From Cyanophora paradoxa (lineage: Eukaryota > Glaucocystophyceae > Cyanophorales > Cyanophoraceae), in contig QPMI01000520.1 of assembly GCA_004431415.1 (NCBI GenBank), forward strand, positions 248,001 through 312,000: a stretch of 64,000 nucleotides of DNA. The letters run 5' to 3'. Made by a program: the position numbers and the translations under genes. Within the stretch, counting starts at the first letter, position 1, and each line of letters begins with the position of its first letter. The notes beneath the pieces were generated by a model that was given only the letters and a program-made list of their open reading frames with translations, was not told the DNA's origin and did not search any database. Shown piece by piece: positions 1 through 11,228 of this stretch.

Positions 1-117
1 CTGGACGGCGTCTTCGACGACACGGTCGAAAACGTCGCGGAGGTGGCGCTCGCCGCCCAGCAGAACGCGGCGCTCGTCGGCGCGCTCGCCGACTTCCTCG
101 CCGCGAGCGCGAGCTAG
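1..117 (+). CDS. 3' end of an unidentified gene
   Basis: Frame 1 is open from the first base and ends at a TAG at 115-117. It gives 38 residues, alanine-rich and probably helical, ending in FLAASAS. Codon use is as GC-rich as in the other host genes. Only the C-terminus is visible, so neither family nor function can be assigned. It converges on the minus-strand Spc24-like gene whose stop is at 351. Confidence 0.5.
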   Translation: MDGVFDDTVENVAEVALAAQQNAALVGALADFLAASAS

Positions 118-350
118 CCAGCCAGCCCAGGTAGACCGGGCAATGAGTCGAGGCGTTCACCGAATGCGTGCAGGCCTATCCCTTGCCACGGCGCCCCCTC
201 CCGGTCCAGCTTCCAGCGCGCGGTGGGCGAGCGGGAGACGCCACGCGGGAGCCCCGATCCCACAGAGACCCAGGGCTGGCACGCCACGAGCGCGGGGCCT
301 CAGCGTCTTAGCCTCGGGGATCGTATTGTACAGCGCGCTGCCCTGCCCGG

Positions 351-1333
351 CTACTTTGCTTCCAGCGCGGGGCGCTTCGCGGGGTCCGCCTGCCGCCGCA
401 CCGCCCCAGTCAAGGGCGGGCGGGGAGGGACGGGGCCGGGGCGGCGGACCAGCTCCCAGAGATACGTGGCGAGCTCGGTCCTGCCCATCTCGCCCGGCCG
501 CACGTGGAAGGGCCGCACGTCCGCCGAGTCCTTCACGCTCACGTCTGCGCCACGCCGCCGCCGCGCCCCGGTGAGCGGGCGGGCGGGCCGGCTGCGGGCG
601 GGCGGGCGGGCGGAGCGCACAGCCCTTGACGTCGGGAGACGAGCGGTCCCACTTCACGCGCGTCGCGTGCGCGTAGAGCTCCAGAGCAAAGCTGCCCCCG
701 GCCACGTCGGCCGCGGCGGCGCGCGCCACACACGCCCGGCGACGCACCTCTCCCGCTCGATGTCCCGCTTCTCCAGCTCCGCAATGTCCTGCGCCTGGCC
801 CTGCAGCTGCTCCACCGTCCTGCGCATCTCCTTTATCTGCCCCTCCAGCGCTCTGCGGGCGCGCAGCGGGGTCAAGCAAGCGGCAACACTCGGCGGCGCT
901 ACAAAAGTTTATACAGAGCGCACATTCTCTCAGCTTCCATCCGCTTTATGTTCTCCAGAATCGTCTCTTTCTGCCTCTGCACCGTTCGCATCTTCTCCTG
1001 GTGCACCCGCTCAGGCTCCGGCCTCTTCGAGTCCGCCCGCACGCGCTCCACGTTATCGGAAAGCTCTGCCAACGGAAAAGGCGAGGGCGTGCCGTTAGCT
1101 AGGTATGACGCAGGCCGAGGTTTGTCCGAGCACTGGCTCAGCTGGAGGGCGGGCGCACCCCGAAGCGCATGCTTTAGCCGCTCCCTATGCTGCGTGCAGA
1201 CTTCCTTCGCTTCGAGCTGCATCTGCCGAATGCTGTGGATCTTCGCGACGTCCTTGCTCTGCGACTCCTCGTACACGTCCATGAGCTGATCAAGCATGCT
1301 CATCGCCTCCAGCAGGTTCGGCAGGCCCGCCAT
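351..1333 (-). CDS. SPC24: Kinetochore protein Spc24-like
   Basis: This is a probable Spc24 subunit of the Ndc80 complex, which links kinetochores to spindle microtubules. It starts at the ATG ending at 1333 (MAGLPNLLEAM). About five exons can be joined: an N-terminal helix, a charged coiled coil (including MRRTVEQLQGQAQDIAELEK), then a small globular C-terminal part. That part contains TRVKWDRSSPDVKG, a splice to YVSVKDSADVRPF, and ELATYLWEL near the C-terminus. The VKWD...VKG and YLW-L pattern fits the RWD-like head of Spc24. The introns have GTGCGC donors and GCAG acceptors; the last is about 60 nt and leads to a short tail ending in EAK. Spc24 diverges strongly between lineages and the call rests on the C-terminal motifs and architecture, so a profile search is needed. 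Confidence 0.65.
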
Positions 1334-2296
1334 CGCTAGCTTCGTCGGAGGAACCGTTTGAGTCGCGATTACCGTAGCCCGACGTCAAGCCAACAAGCCG
1401 CCATGCTTCAAGCCAAGAGCCAATTGCAAGCCGATGCGGATTGCGGCTTGCGGCTTGACTGGAATTTGATCTTCAACGCGTATACGTACAGCGGCCGTAG
1501 CTATAGTACGGTTGCAATAAATTGCCACGGCCGCGGTGCACGTGCGCGTGCCACGGCCGCCGTGCACGTGTGCTATGCGCTACTGTAGATCTAGCTAGGC
1601 TATAGTTAACGTTAGCTCTAGCTGTCGACGTCGCGCGCCAAACAACCCCACATGCACACGTGGTTAACGTCGCCCCTTTTCCGCAAACCAGATCCCAGCG
1701 CCCCAAGAAGGCATGCGCTTGCACGAGGGCCTGAAAAAGAAGTTTGAACACATGATCGCATCAAGAGCTACGGCTCGGGAGCTGGATACACAAGAGCCGA
1801 ATACGAATCAGGAGCACGCTGGGCTCCGTAACAGAAGGGCAGCTTTATACACGAACTCATGATGAATGATACAATCTCAAATTTTGTGGCGAGCTCAAGG
1901 GCTGCTGAAAAATAGATAAGAGCATATAGTGCAGCAGATTGCTGAGTACCTGCATACGAGACCGAAGCACACACTGCAAGAGAACTACGCCTGATTCCTG
2001 CTCTAAGGTAAAAACGTACACACACATCATCATAGTAACTCAGGATCCGAGGTATTTTGAAATCTTCTGTCTATACACGTTGCAGTCGGGCCCTGGAGGG
2101 CTGTACAAACTAATACGAAACATCGACAAAATCTTATATGCGAATCACTGTCGGAATGTCGATGGAGAAACCATTAGGTGAAACGAAGAGCTACAAAGAG
2201 ACACGCCAATACAACGGTGGCGATGGAGCTCAAGATGAAAGTCCTTCAAAAAGAAGTCCAAAGCGGACTTTGCTACTGCTGTTGTACAATGTACGA
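1334..2296. other. Intergenic, no gene seen
   Basis: This stretch is upstream of the Spc24 start and downstream of the next minus-strand ORF. It is less GC-rich than the genes. Around 1527-1570 a near-duplicate motif (CCACGGCCGCGGTGCACGTG, then a variant of it) occurs twice with a 6-base spacer. I see no convincing coding exon, tRNA or other RNA. Confidence 0.5.
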
Positions 2297-2818
2297 TTAG
2301 AGATCGAATTGGGGCCCTCGGGTGACCGTCGAGAGCCGCGGGTCCTGCAGCTTCCAGTCGGATGAGCCATCACCAAGAGGAGAGAGTGACTCGTCGTCGA
2401 GAATAGACAGGGCCGAGGGCCGCGGCCGCTGGGCTCTCGGCATCACGATGCCCGCTGCGGTCGGTTTCCGACAGCTATCCTCGCGGGCCACGGCCAACTC
2501 CTCAATGGCCCAGGCCCAGCTGCTGCTGTTGAGGGAGACGCTACGAGGGGGCGTGCCAGAGGCCGAGGAGGTGCTGGAAGGCGGGGAGAGCTGGGGAGCC
2601 GGGGAGTGGTGCGGGGAAAGGGAAGGGGAGGCGTCATGTGAGTCCCAGCCGCAGGACGGCTGGTCCAGGTGCCTTACGTTGAGAGCCCGCACCATCTGCG
2701 CAGGCAGGCGGGTAAGTTGGCTGCCAAAGAGACGCGCAGTGCGAAGGGCCGATCGCACCCTGTCCTGCGCGGCCGCTCTTTCCATGTGGGCGAGGGCTGC
2801 GGTGAGAAGACTGCTCAT
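2297..2818 (-). CDS. Hypothetical Ser/Pro-rich protein
   Basis: An uninterrupted frame of 173 codons runs from the ATG at 2818 (MSSLLTAALAHMERAAAQDR) to a stop at 2297. The N-terminal third looks helical and basic. The middle is rich in Ser and Pro (residues about 60-95), and the end contains the acidic stretch SILDDESLSPLGDG. No domain is recognised. The frame has no stop while the other frames look noisy, and low-complexity Ser/Pro regions are common in proteins here. It may be the last exon of a longer spliced gene reaching toward 3,100. It could also be a chance frame in GC-rich DNA. Confidence 0.35.
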   Translation of the reverse strand: MSSLLTAALAHMERAAAQDRVRSALRTARLFGSQLTRLPAQMVRALNVRHLDQPSCGWDSHDASPSLSPHHSPAPQLSPPSSTSSASGTPPRSVSLNSSSWAWAIEELAVAREDSCRKPTAAGIVMPRAQRPRPSALSILDDESLSPLGDGSSDWKLQDPRLSTVTRGPQFDL

Positions 2819-3669
2819 CTCGTCTCTTTGCTGCCCAGCTGCGGGTTGCGTCCCCTCGCCTCACGTGCACCGCCGATCGCTTCTCGCCCGGGCTGTGACG
2901 TTGACCGATCGCTGCTCAGGGTAATAGAGGAAGGTGGTGCTCTGTTGATGCTGCTGCTGGCTGCTGCTGCTGGTTGCTGCTGCGCGCGCGTCTGCGCGTC
3001 CCTTCTCCCCGGAGTCCCCTAAGACTTGACTGCCAAAGACGCTCGCTGAAACGGGGCGTCGCGGCCCTCGCGGGGGGAACCACGGTCCACGTACTAAAAT
3101 CTGGCAGCGCCAATTTGATATAAAGGAAATTGAAGGGCCCGGATTAATTAAATCTTTAATAATTAAGCAAAAATAATTAACACGAAAGCAATATATATGT
3201 GCATATGCATATGAGCAAGCATGACGTATACTCATGCAAACTTATTATATGTTTGCGCAATATTGTTTCAAAAACTTTTGCATTAGCCTAGTATAGGCCG
3301 GGCCGGGCCGGGGAGCCGAGTCACCATTGATATTTTCGCGACGTCGACGTCGACGTCCGTGTTCGCCGTCGGGGTTCGATTCCCGCCGAGTGCACTTCAA
3401 AGCGTGCTCTACCCCTGCCTCTCGACCGCTGCAGACGCGTACCTCTCGACCGCTGCAGACGCGACCGTAATCTTCAGCTCGATTTTGCTTAGTCGTAGTC
3501 ATAATCATAGCCTCGCGACCTCCTGCTTCCGATCCGCCAGCCCGCGCAGTCCGTTCTGTAGAATCGGGCATCTGCAGCGCGCCGCGCCCTCGGAAGCGTC
3601 CGCATTACAATAACAGAGCGCACTGCGGCTGAGGGGAGTCCCGAGACCCCCCGCAGCTAGTGCGGCGGG
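2819..3669. other. Intergenic with AT-rich block
   Basis: Positions about 3115-3260 form a conspicuous AT-rich island, with TTAATTAAATC, ATATATATG and repeated GCATATG, in otherwise very GC-rich DNA. It lies between a minus-strand ORF and the plus-strand TBC gene, so it may include divergent promoter sequence. A tRNA B-box-like motif near 3372 is discussed under rejected items. Confidence 0.4.
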
Positions 3670-5684
3670 ATGGCAAACATGGACCCCGACCTTCCAGCCT
3701 GGCTGGCGTCGGCCAAGGGGTCGGCCCAGCGGTCGGAGGCGTGGAGCGCGCTCGCTAACGAGGTCTTTATCTCCCTGCGCAACGAGATGAGCGCCTTCCA
3801 CGTGCGGGTAGGCGACTCCTGAGCGGCCCCGGCCGCTCGCCGCCGCGCTGACACCCTTCGCAGTTCTTCTCGGACCTGACGGGGAAGGAACAGCTGTTGT
3901 TTCTGGAGAAGGTGCGGGAGAAGCTGCGGGAGCGGCCGGCGTACCTCAACTTCCTGGACGTGGCCAGCGACTGCTGCAACCGGGCGCTGCGGGACGAGTT
4001 CCGGCGGCAGGCGCGCAGCGCGGACGCGGATCGCGGCTCCAAGGTCGACGCGCTCGTCTCGACCTGCGCCAAGGGCGTCGAGGCGCTCCTGAGGAGGTGG
4101 CCCGACCAGCGCGAGCGCCTCCGGTGCGCGCCTCTGTCCCGCCGCGGGGCGCCGTGGGGCGTGCGGGGGGCGACGAGGGGCGGGGCGGCAGGCCGCTGAT
4201 CAACGAGGACCTGGGGCCGAACCTGCGCCGCTCCGCCTGGCGCCTCTTCCTCGGGCCCAGCGAGGCCCCCGGCGCCCACGGGCCCAGGCGCCCCCTGCCC
4301 CTCCTCCCCCCACCTCGCCCGCTGAGGCGCGGGCAGCCACGGGCGGGCGTACGAGCGGGCGGTGCAGGAGCGGCGGCTGCAGACGGTCTCGCGCTTCGAC
4401 GTGCTCATCGCGCAGCGCTGCCAGGCGCTGCTCGCCTCGCGGGCGGAGTGGGGGCACCTGCGGGGCGCGGCGAGCGTGGGGCGGATGAAGAGCGCGCTGA
4501 GCTACCTCCGGGTGCAGCGCTCCGACGACTCGGACGACGGGGGGGCGGCTCCCGAGTACCACCTCATGGTGCCCCTCCTCCACGTCTTCGAGGAGGAGGC
4601 CGCCGCCGGCAGGGCCCCCGCCCCCGCCCCCGCCCCGTCCCCCTCCCCCGACGGAGACATCCCCCAGGCCCGCCAGCGAGCTCCCCCTTCCCCCCCTATC
4701 TCGATGCGCGCCGGGGCGCTGGAGCGGGGCGGGCGGGCCGGGGGCGCAGGTGGCGCAGTACGTCGAGTTCCTCTTCAACCTGCTCGACATGCCGCGCCCG
4801 CGCCTCATCACCGACGCGCGCCCCCCGCCCGCCTCCCCGTCCCTCCCCGCGGCGGCCTGAGGCCGCGGGGCGCAGCCGCGGGGCGCGGCGGAGACGGCGG
4901 AGAACGAGCGCTTCGCGGTGGACTTCATGCGCCTCCTCAAGGACCAGGTCCCCGCCCCCGCCCCGCGCCCTCTCCGGGGCGCCCGGCTGGCTAGCCGGCC
5001 CCTAGCTTGGGCCGCCCAGGGCGCCCCGGGACCCCGCCCGCCTCTGGGGCCCTTCATGGCCTGAGGCGGCGGGGTGTAGGACCCCGAACTCTTCGACGCC
5101 CTCCTGCGCGCCCTCGCCGAGCCCGACCCCGGTAGCCCCCTCCCGCGCACGCTCCCGCGCCCCTCCCGAGGCCCCTGACGCGGGGCGGGGCCGGCGGGGG
5201 CAGAGGCGAGGCGGCGGGGCAGCGGGGGGGCGGGGGCGGGGGGCCCGCGGGGGGCGGTGGACGCGGTGTGCGGCCTGGTGGCGAACTGCGTGGAGCGCTT
5301 CTTCGTCGGGGTCGTCCCCTTCCCCACCGTCCTCTTCCTCTGGGACCAGATCCTCCTCGCCGGGCCCTGGTGCCCCCCGCGCCCTCCCCGAGCCAGCCCC
5401 GCCGCCCTCCCTCCCCCGGGCTCACTCACGGGGCGGGCAGGATCGTGCTCCACCTGAGCGCGGTGTACCTGATGCTGCTGCGCGAGTGGCTGCTGCCGTG
5501 CACGTCGGAGGCGGAGGCGCGGCGCGCGGTGGCCGAGCGCTCGCCCTCGCTCACGGCGGACGCCTTCCGCCGGGAGATGGAGCGCCGCTTCATGCCGGCC
5601 GTCCGCGCCCGCCTCCGCCTGCCCCAGCGGCCCGCGCTCGTCGACCCCGTCGCCGACACCCCGGCCCGCCTCCTCGACTCCTAG
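3670..5684 (+). CDS. TBC-domain Rab GTPase-activating protein
   Basis: This is a probable Rab-GAP of the TBC family, acting on membrane-bound Rab GTPases. The start MANMDPDLPAWLASAKGS at 3670 is the first ATG of the first clear exon. Later exons give FFSDLTGKEQLLFLEKV, then PLINEDLGPNLRRSAWRLFL (TBC-like entry motif), YHLMVPLLHVFEEE, QYVEFLFNLLDM, FFVGVVPFPTVLFLWDQILL (the conserved late TBC segment with F-WDQ) and an Arg-rich C-terminus ending at a TAG at 5684. At least eight short introns are needed. Two of them (after SEA near 4263 and after ITDA near 4820) lack a good GT and seem to use GC donors. The catalytic arginine and glutamine fingers could not be placed, so activity is inferred only. 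The stop converges on DPE2 with 115 bp between stops. Confidence 0.65.
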
Positions 5685-5798
5685 CTCTTGCCAGGGAGTG
5701 CACGCAGGCCTCTTGCTATTTACAGAGCGAGCGAAGATGAGGCTGCGGGGAGGGGAGGGCGCGGCCGGCGTGGGGCCCCCCGCCTCGGAGCGGGGCCC

Positions 5799-8700
5799 TC
5801 AGAGGGGCTCCGTGGCGTAGGTGCGGCCGCGGCCGGCGCGCTCGATGAGGCCGCGCAGCTTGTCGCGGAGGGCGCGCCCCGGGCCCGACCCCGCCCCCAG
5901 CTCCTCCAGCCGCACGTGCATCCGGTACCTGCCGCCCCGCCCCCGTCAGCGACCCGCGCGCCTCGAGGAAAGCTGCGCGGGGGTGCGCGCTTCCAGTAGT
6001 GCTCCGGGTTGCTCGGCACGTTGATCTGCGGGGGCGAGGCGTGAGGGAGGCGTCACAGGAGAGTGCGGGGGGCGGGCGGGCCTGCTCGGCGCGGGGGTCG
6101 GGGCGCTTGAGCTCGGGGCTGGCGGCGAGGATGTCCTGCACGGGGAAGACGGCGAGCAGGGAGGGGGCGGCGAGGTGCTGCTCCAGGAAGGCCTCCGCCG
6201 TGCCCGGGTCCAGGAACTTGGGGGCCTCCCCGGGGCGCCCCAGCACGTGGTTCCAGAAGCGCTGCGTCGTCCCGTAGTCCTCCTCCCACCACGCCCTGCC
6301 CCGCCCCGCCTGAGGGCCCCGGCGCCGGCGGGCGCGTCTGCTGCTCGGGGGGGCACCGGATGGTGGACATGTCGTGGCAGGACGGGGTGCAGACGGTCAT
6401 GTAGGGGTACCTGCCGCGGGGCTCGGGGGGCCGCGGAGGGAAGGCCGGGCGGGGCGGGGGCGGCGGACCGCGCGGGGACGCCGAACTCCTGCTTCGGGTC
6501 CGTCGTCATGCTGCCCCCGGGCCTCAGAGCTGGAGGAGGGGGCGGCGGGGGCGGGGGCGGGCCGCTGGATGCGGAGGCCGAGGATGGAGAGCTCGTCGAG
6601 GGTCGGGGGCACGCAGGCGGGGATCATGCCGAGGTCCTCCCCGCACACGAACATCTCCGACGCCGCCTTCATCATCGGCAGCCGCTCCAGCGCCGACCGC
6701 CGCCACGTCTCCTCCTGCCGCTCGAAGAAGTAGCTGCCCCCGCACGCACCCTCAGAGGGGCGCACGGGGCGGGGGCGGGGCGGGGGCGGACTTGTGGTAG
6801 AGCTTGCCGAGCTCGGCCTTCCAGGCGCCGGGGAGCTCGTGGAAGGAGGCCGTCTTGTACGCCTCGATCCGGAAGTGGAACTTCTGCCACGGCTCCCCCC
6901 TGCCGCCCCCCCGGCTCGAGGCGGCCCCGGCGGGCGGGGGTGGGGGGCGGGCGCGCGGGTCGCGGAGGAGGACGACGTTGGCGAGCAGGTCGAAGAGCTT
7001 CCCCTTCAGGTCCTGCCGCGGGGGGTTTCGAGGTGAGAGGCTAAAGGAAGGGGCGGGGCGGGGCGCGGACGGCGTTGGAGGCGCGCTCGGCGTCGTCCTT
7101 GGGCTTCCACCCCGCCATCAGCGCCTCCACCTTGCGCTCGCTGTCAAACTCCGCCTTGAACCGCAGCCGGCCCCCGTCCTGCCCGCTGCACGTGAGGCCC
7201 GGGGGGCGGGGCCGGGGCGGGCGGGGGCGGGCCTGGTGGAAGAAGGTGGAGGCGACCCAGCCGGCGCGCGCCCCGAAGAGCCCCGAGAGCATCGGCCAGT
7301 GCACGTGCGCGTCTGCCCCACGAGCGTGAGGCGGGGGCGGGGGTGGGCGGGGGGGAGGGGCGGGGGCGGGCACCGGTGAGGCGGTTGACGTCCCAGATAC
7401 CGCGCTTGTCGAGCTCCGACTTGTCGATGGGCAGCGCGGGGGAGAAGCGCCCCAGCAGGCCCGTCACGCAGTGCTCCGGGATCTGCTCGGGGCGAGCGAC
7501 TCGAAGGCGGCGGGGGGCGCTGGCTGGAGGCGGGATGGCGGGGCATGCTTGGCCCGGGGCGGGGCGGGCGGGGCGCGGACCTCCCAGATGCGGAAGAAGC
7601 CGAGGATGTGGTCGATGCGGTAGGCGTGGAAGAACTGGCCCATGAACGCCAGCCGCGCCCGCCACCACGCGTACCCGTCCTCCTTCATCGCCGCCCAGTT
7701 GTAGGTGGGGAAGCCCCAGTTCTGGCCCTTGTTGGCGAAGAAGTCGGGCGGGGCGCCCGTCTGCGCGTGCATGTTGAAGTCCTTCCGCGTCACCCACGTG
7801 TCCACGCTGCGGCGCGCGGGCGTGAGCTGCGGCGCCGCCGGGGCCGCCTGGCGAGCTGCGCGGGGGAGGCGCGCCAGTACTTGTTGACGCCGATGGGCAG
7901 GTCGCCCTGCGCGTGGGGCGGCGCGTGAGGGGCGCGGGGCGGGGCCGGGGGCCGGCGGGGCCGGGGACCGGCCTTGAGGGCGACGCGGCGGGCGGCGGCG
8001 TGCTGCGAGGCGGCGAGCAGCTGGTTGTACGCGTGGAACTGCGCGCCGAGGCCTCAGCGAGAGAGGCGAGGGAAGCGGAGGAGGAGGGGCCGGGCCTGGA
8101 CGAAGTAGGCGAAGGCGACGGCGTCGTAGTGGACGCTCTCCGGGGCCGCCACGGACTCCAGCCAGGCCGGGTCCGGGTCCGCCCGCGGGCCCCACTTGGC
8201 GAACTCGCTCGTCCCCGTCAGGTCCCGCAGCACGCCGAAGACCGCGTAGGGGAGCAGCCAGCGCCGCTGCCCTGCGGGAGGCGTTGGAGGGGCGGGGCGC
8301 GGGGCGCGGGGCGCGGGGCGGGGACCCTCGAAGAAGTGCGTGAAGTCGGGGGAGGCGAGGAAGGGGTCGCGGAGGGCGCGGAAGGCGCGCCGCAGCAGCC
8401 CCAGCTTCGTCCGCAGCACCTCCTGCCGCCCCGCCCCGCCGCCCCGCCGGCCTCGGGGGTCTGGGCGGGAGGGGAGGGGCGCGGGGGCCGCGCCTCGTAG
8501 TCGAGCTCCTCGTTGGGCTCCAGCCGCTCCCGCGCCTCCCGCGCCGCCTCCAGCAGCTGCGCCGGCTCGGCGGGGGAGGGGGCGGGGGGACGGGGCAGCG
8601 GGGCGGGCCTCCTGGGGCAGGCCCGGGATGGACTCGATGTGCACGTACATCGGGTGCAGCGCGAAGACCGACACCGAGCTGCCGACCCCGGCTCCCCCGT

Positions 8701-11029
8701 CAGACAGATGCTCTACGGGAGGATGGCGCCGCGGGGCAGGGCGGGCCTGTAGGGGTACGAGTCGCGCCAGGACATGGTGACCGTGGTGTCGTTCACGGGG
8801 AGCAGCTGGAGCATCTGCGGGGGGCGTCGGGGGGGAAGGGCGGGGGCGGGGGCGGGCGGGAGGGGGGGACCTGAAGACCGCAGTCGGCGGCCCAGTCGAT
8901 GGCGGCCTGCGCGAGGGCAGCGGTCAGGAGGGGAGGAGGGTGGGGGCGGGGGCCGGGGCGGGGCGGGCCTTGAGGTCGTTGAAGTCGCCGACGCCCATCG
9001 AGGCGGCCGTGCGCAGCGCGAAGACCGGCACCGCCGCCCCCGCCCCCCGCCACTCCTCCCCGTACTGCCCCCCGGTGGGCGGCGGCGGGGCGGCGCAGGG
9101 GCGCGGGGGAGGAGAAGGGGGCGCACCCGGAAGGGCGAGTCGGTGCAGTAGATCAAGTGCGGGGCCCCGGCGGCGCCCTCGAGGCGGGCCCCGGGCTGCA
9201 CCCCCTCGAACCCACCCCGCTCCGGAGCCGGCGTGTCCGTCCTCGCCCGCGCAGCCGGGGCCGCCGCCTTCGCCTCCTCGGCCTCGTCCTCGGCTGCCGC
9301 CGCCGCCTCGTCCGCCGCCCCCGCCTCCTTCCCCTCCTTCCCCGCCCGTCCCGCCCGCGCAGCCGCCGCCTCGCCTCCCTTGCCGCCGGCCTTGGCCGCG
9401 GCCGCCGGCTTCGGTGGGCTCGCTGGCGCGGGGGCGGCGCGGCCGGGCTTGCCGGCGGGCGCCGCGCCGCGCAGGAGCGGCAGGATCGGCGTCGTGGCCT
9501 CGGGCACGTGCAGCTGCCGCCGGCGTCAGGCGGCCGCGGGCGCTGCGGGCCGAAGCAGGCGGCGACGGCGGGCCTGGAAGCGGCGGTTGTCGCCCGTGTC
9601 CCCTGCCGCCGGCAATCAGAATCTTAAAATAGCTGTGGATTGCAACGAGTCTCCGCGGGGCGGGGCGGGGCGGCGCACAGACGGCGCGGCGGGAGTCGCG
9701 GTCGCGGATGAGGTACTTGTACTCGAAGGGCATGCTCGCGGGGTCGAGCAGCAGGTCCACCCGCCACGCCGTGCTGCCCCGCCCCGTCAGCGCCGGCCTG
9801 CGCGAGAGGGCGGGCGCCGCTCGCGCGCTCGCCTGCTGCCCCGGCCGTCCCGGCGCATCTCGACGGCGGCGCGGGGGTCCCAGGCGCCCAGTGCCGGCGG
9901 GCTCCCCGTCACGCACACCACGTGCCCCGGCTCGATGCGCGGCACTGCGGACCGCGGCGTCAGCGCGGCGCGGGGGGGAGGGCAAAGTGCGAGGGCGGCG
10001 CACCTTCAATGGAGAGGCGGATCCAGAGGGTCGGATTGGCGGAGACGACTGCGGGGGCGCTCAGCGGGCGGCCCGGCGGGCGCGGGGCGGGCGCGGGCGC
10101 GGGCTGGGCACCGACGGCGGGGGGCTGGCCCTTGGCAGCGGCCTCCTGCAGGTCCTTCTCCTCGGGGCGGAAGATCACCTCCTTGAACGCGCTCGTCAGG
10201 AAGTTCTGCGCCAACCCAAGTTCCCCCGCGAACGAGAATCCGAGGGGATCGCGCGCGAGGCGTCGCTGGGACGGCCCGCACGTTGCTGGAGGCCGCTGAG
10301 GAGCGCCAGAAGTCCTTCATCTCCACCTGCGCGCCTCTCGCTCGCGCTGGCGCCTCGGCCTCTCGCGCCGCGGTCAAGAGATCAATAGCGAGGGGCGGAC
10401 GGTCTGAACGGTGTCGGCTTGGGCGCGGGAGAGCTGGATGAGGCGCCAGCCTCCCTCCTCGGCGCGATGCCCCACTTGCAGCTTCAGCGCGTAACGGTAC
10501 TGGATGCCCCTCGCGAGGTCGTCCGCCCCGATGCGCGCCTCGCCGACCCACTTGCCCGCTGGCCGCCGCTGAGGGCGCGGGGAGGCGAAGTCGCGAGGGC
10601 CATACCTGGGTCGAAGCGGAGATCCATCGTGCGCACGTCCGCATCGCCAGGCTTAAGGAGGCCGCCCTCGCGCGTCTCCACGACGATCTCCTCGCCAAAC
10701 TGCGGACACACGCACGCACGTCCGCATCGTCAACGTGCAGGCAGGAGAACAAAATTCGAGCGCAGAGGCGCTCAGCTGCGCGCCCGCGCGAGGGGCCGGG
10801 GCGGCTCAATTTGTGCGGCCCAGCGGACGGCTCGGGAGGCGCGCCGACGGCGAGTGCACGAGAGCGGAAATTGCGAGACCCTCCCTGCGCGCATTCTCCC
10901 GGCGTAGGCGCGCTCGCGGAGCCCACCTTGGTGTTGAACGGGACCTCGAAGAGGACCCGGGCCTGCGCAGGACGTCATTGACGCACTAAAGAACGCATGC
11001 ACGGTGCGTACACTCGCCTGCCTCGCCAT
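5799..11029 (-). CDS. DPE2: DPE2: 4-alpha-glucanotransferase with N-terminal starch-binding modules
   Basis: This is a GH77 disproportionating enzyme that moves glucosyl units from maltose to glucans; in plants it is cytosolic and essential for using maltose from starch. Exon 1 is probably MARQ (ATG at 11029), joined to ARVLFEVPFNT, the start of a CBM20 module. A second CBM20-like region has PRIEPGHVVCVTGSPPALG and AWRVDLLLDP. A linker rich in Ala, Lys and Glu (about 9,180-9,480) follows. The GH77 domain then gives WRGAGAAVPVFALR, LQLLPVNDT, SVFALHPMYVHIES, HAYRIDHILGFFRIWE (nucleophile Asp at about 7,612), CGEDLGMIP (acid/base Glu at about 6,638), CTPSCHDMSTIR spliced to AWWEEDYG, and NVPSNPEHYWK near the end. 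About twenty short introns are needed, several with GC donors. All catalytic motifs are present, so it looks functional. Confidence 0.93.
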
Positions 11030-11228
11030 GGTCGAGCGAGAAGAGCAAACGAGGGGAGGGCGAACTGGCGGGGGGTAGTGACATCGATGTTTGCTGCCGG
11101 TGGTCTCAGTAAATTGAGGATGCAGGCCGCGCGGCCGATCGTAGAAGTCCAGGATCGCTCTTCGCGCTCGCCTGCGATCTGCTCCACGCTTCCCAGCGAG
11201 GACGCGGATTCGCTGCGGTTTTTGTCCG
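11030..11228. promoter_or_regulatory. Divergent intergenic region, DPE2 / PTC7
   Basis: Only about 200 bp separate the proposed DPE2 start (minus) from the first plausible start of the PTC7-like gene (plus), so the promoters probably overlap. I see no TATA box. An upstream plus-strand ATG at 10997 could lengthen the PTC7 product and would shrink or remove this gap. Confidence 0.35.

Noticed and set aside
3280-3400. Possible tRNA gene (B-box-like GGTTCGATTCC near 3372, weak A-box-like TAGCCTAGTATAGG near 3285)
   Set aside because: The T-arm stem has two mismatches, no 5' acceptor strand pairs with the 3' side, and box spacing is too long. At most a decayed tRNA-derived sequence.
8700-10200. 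Long plus-strand open frames opposite DPE2
   Set aside because: They are shadows of the minus-strand exons in GC-rich DNA; composition is Arg/Pro-rich without motifs, while the minus strand has full GH77 motifs.
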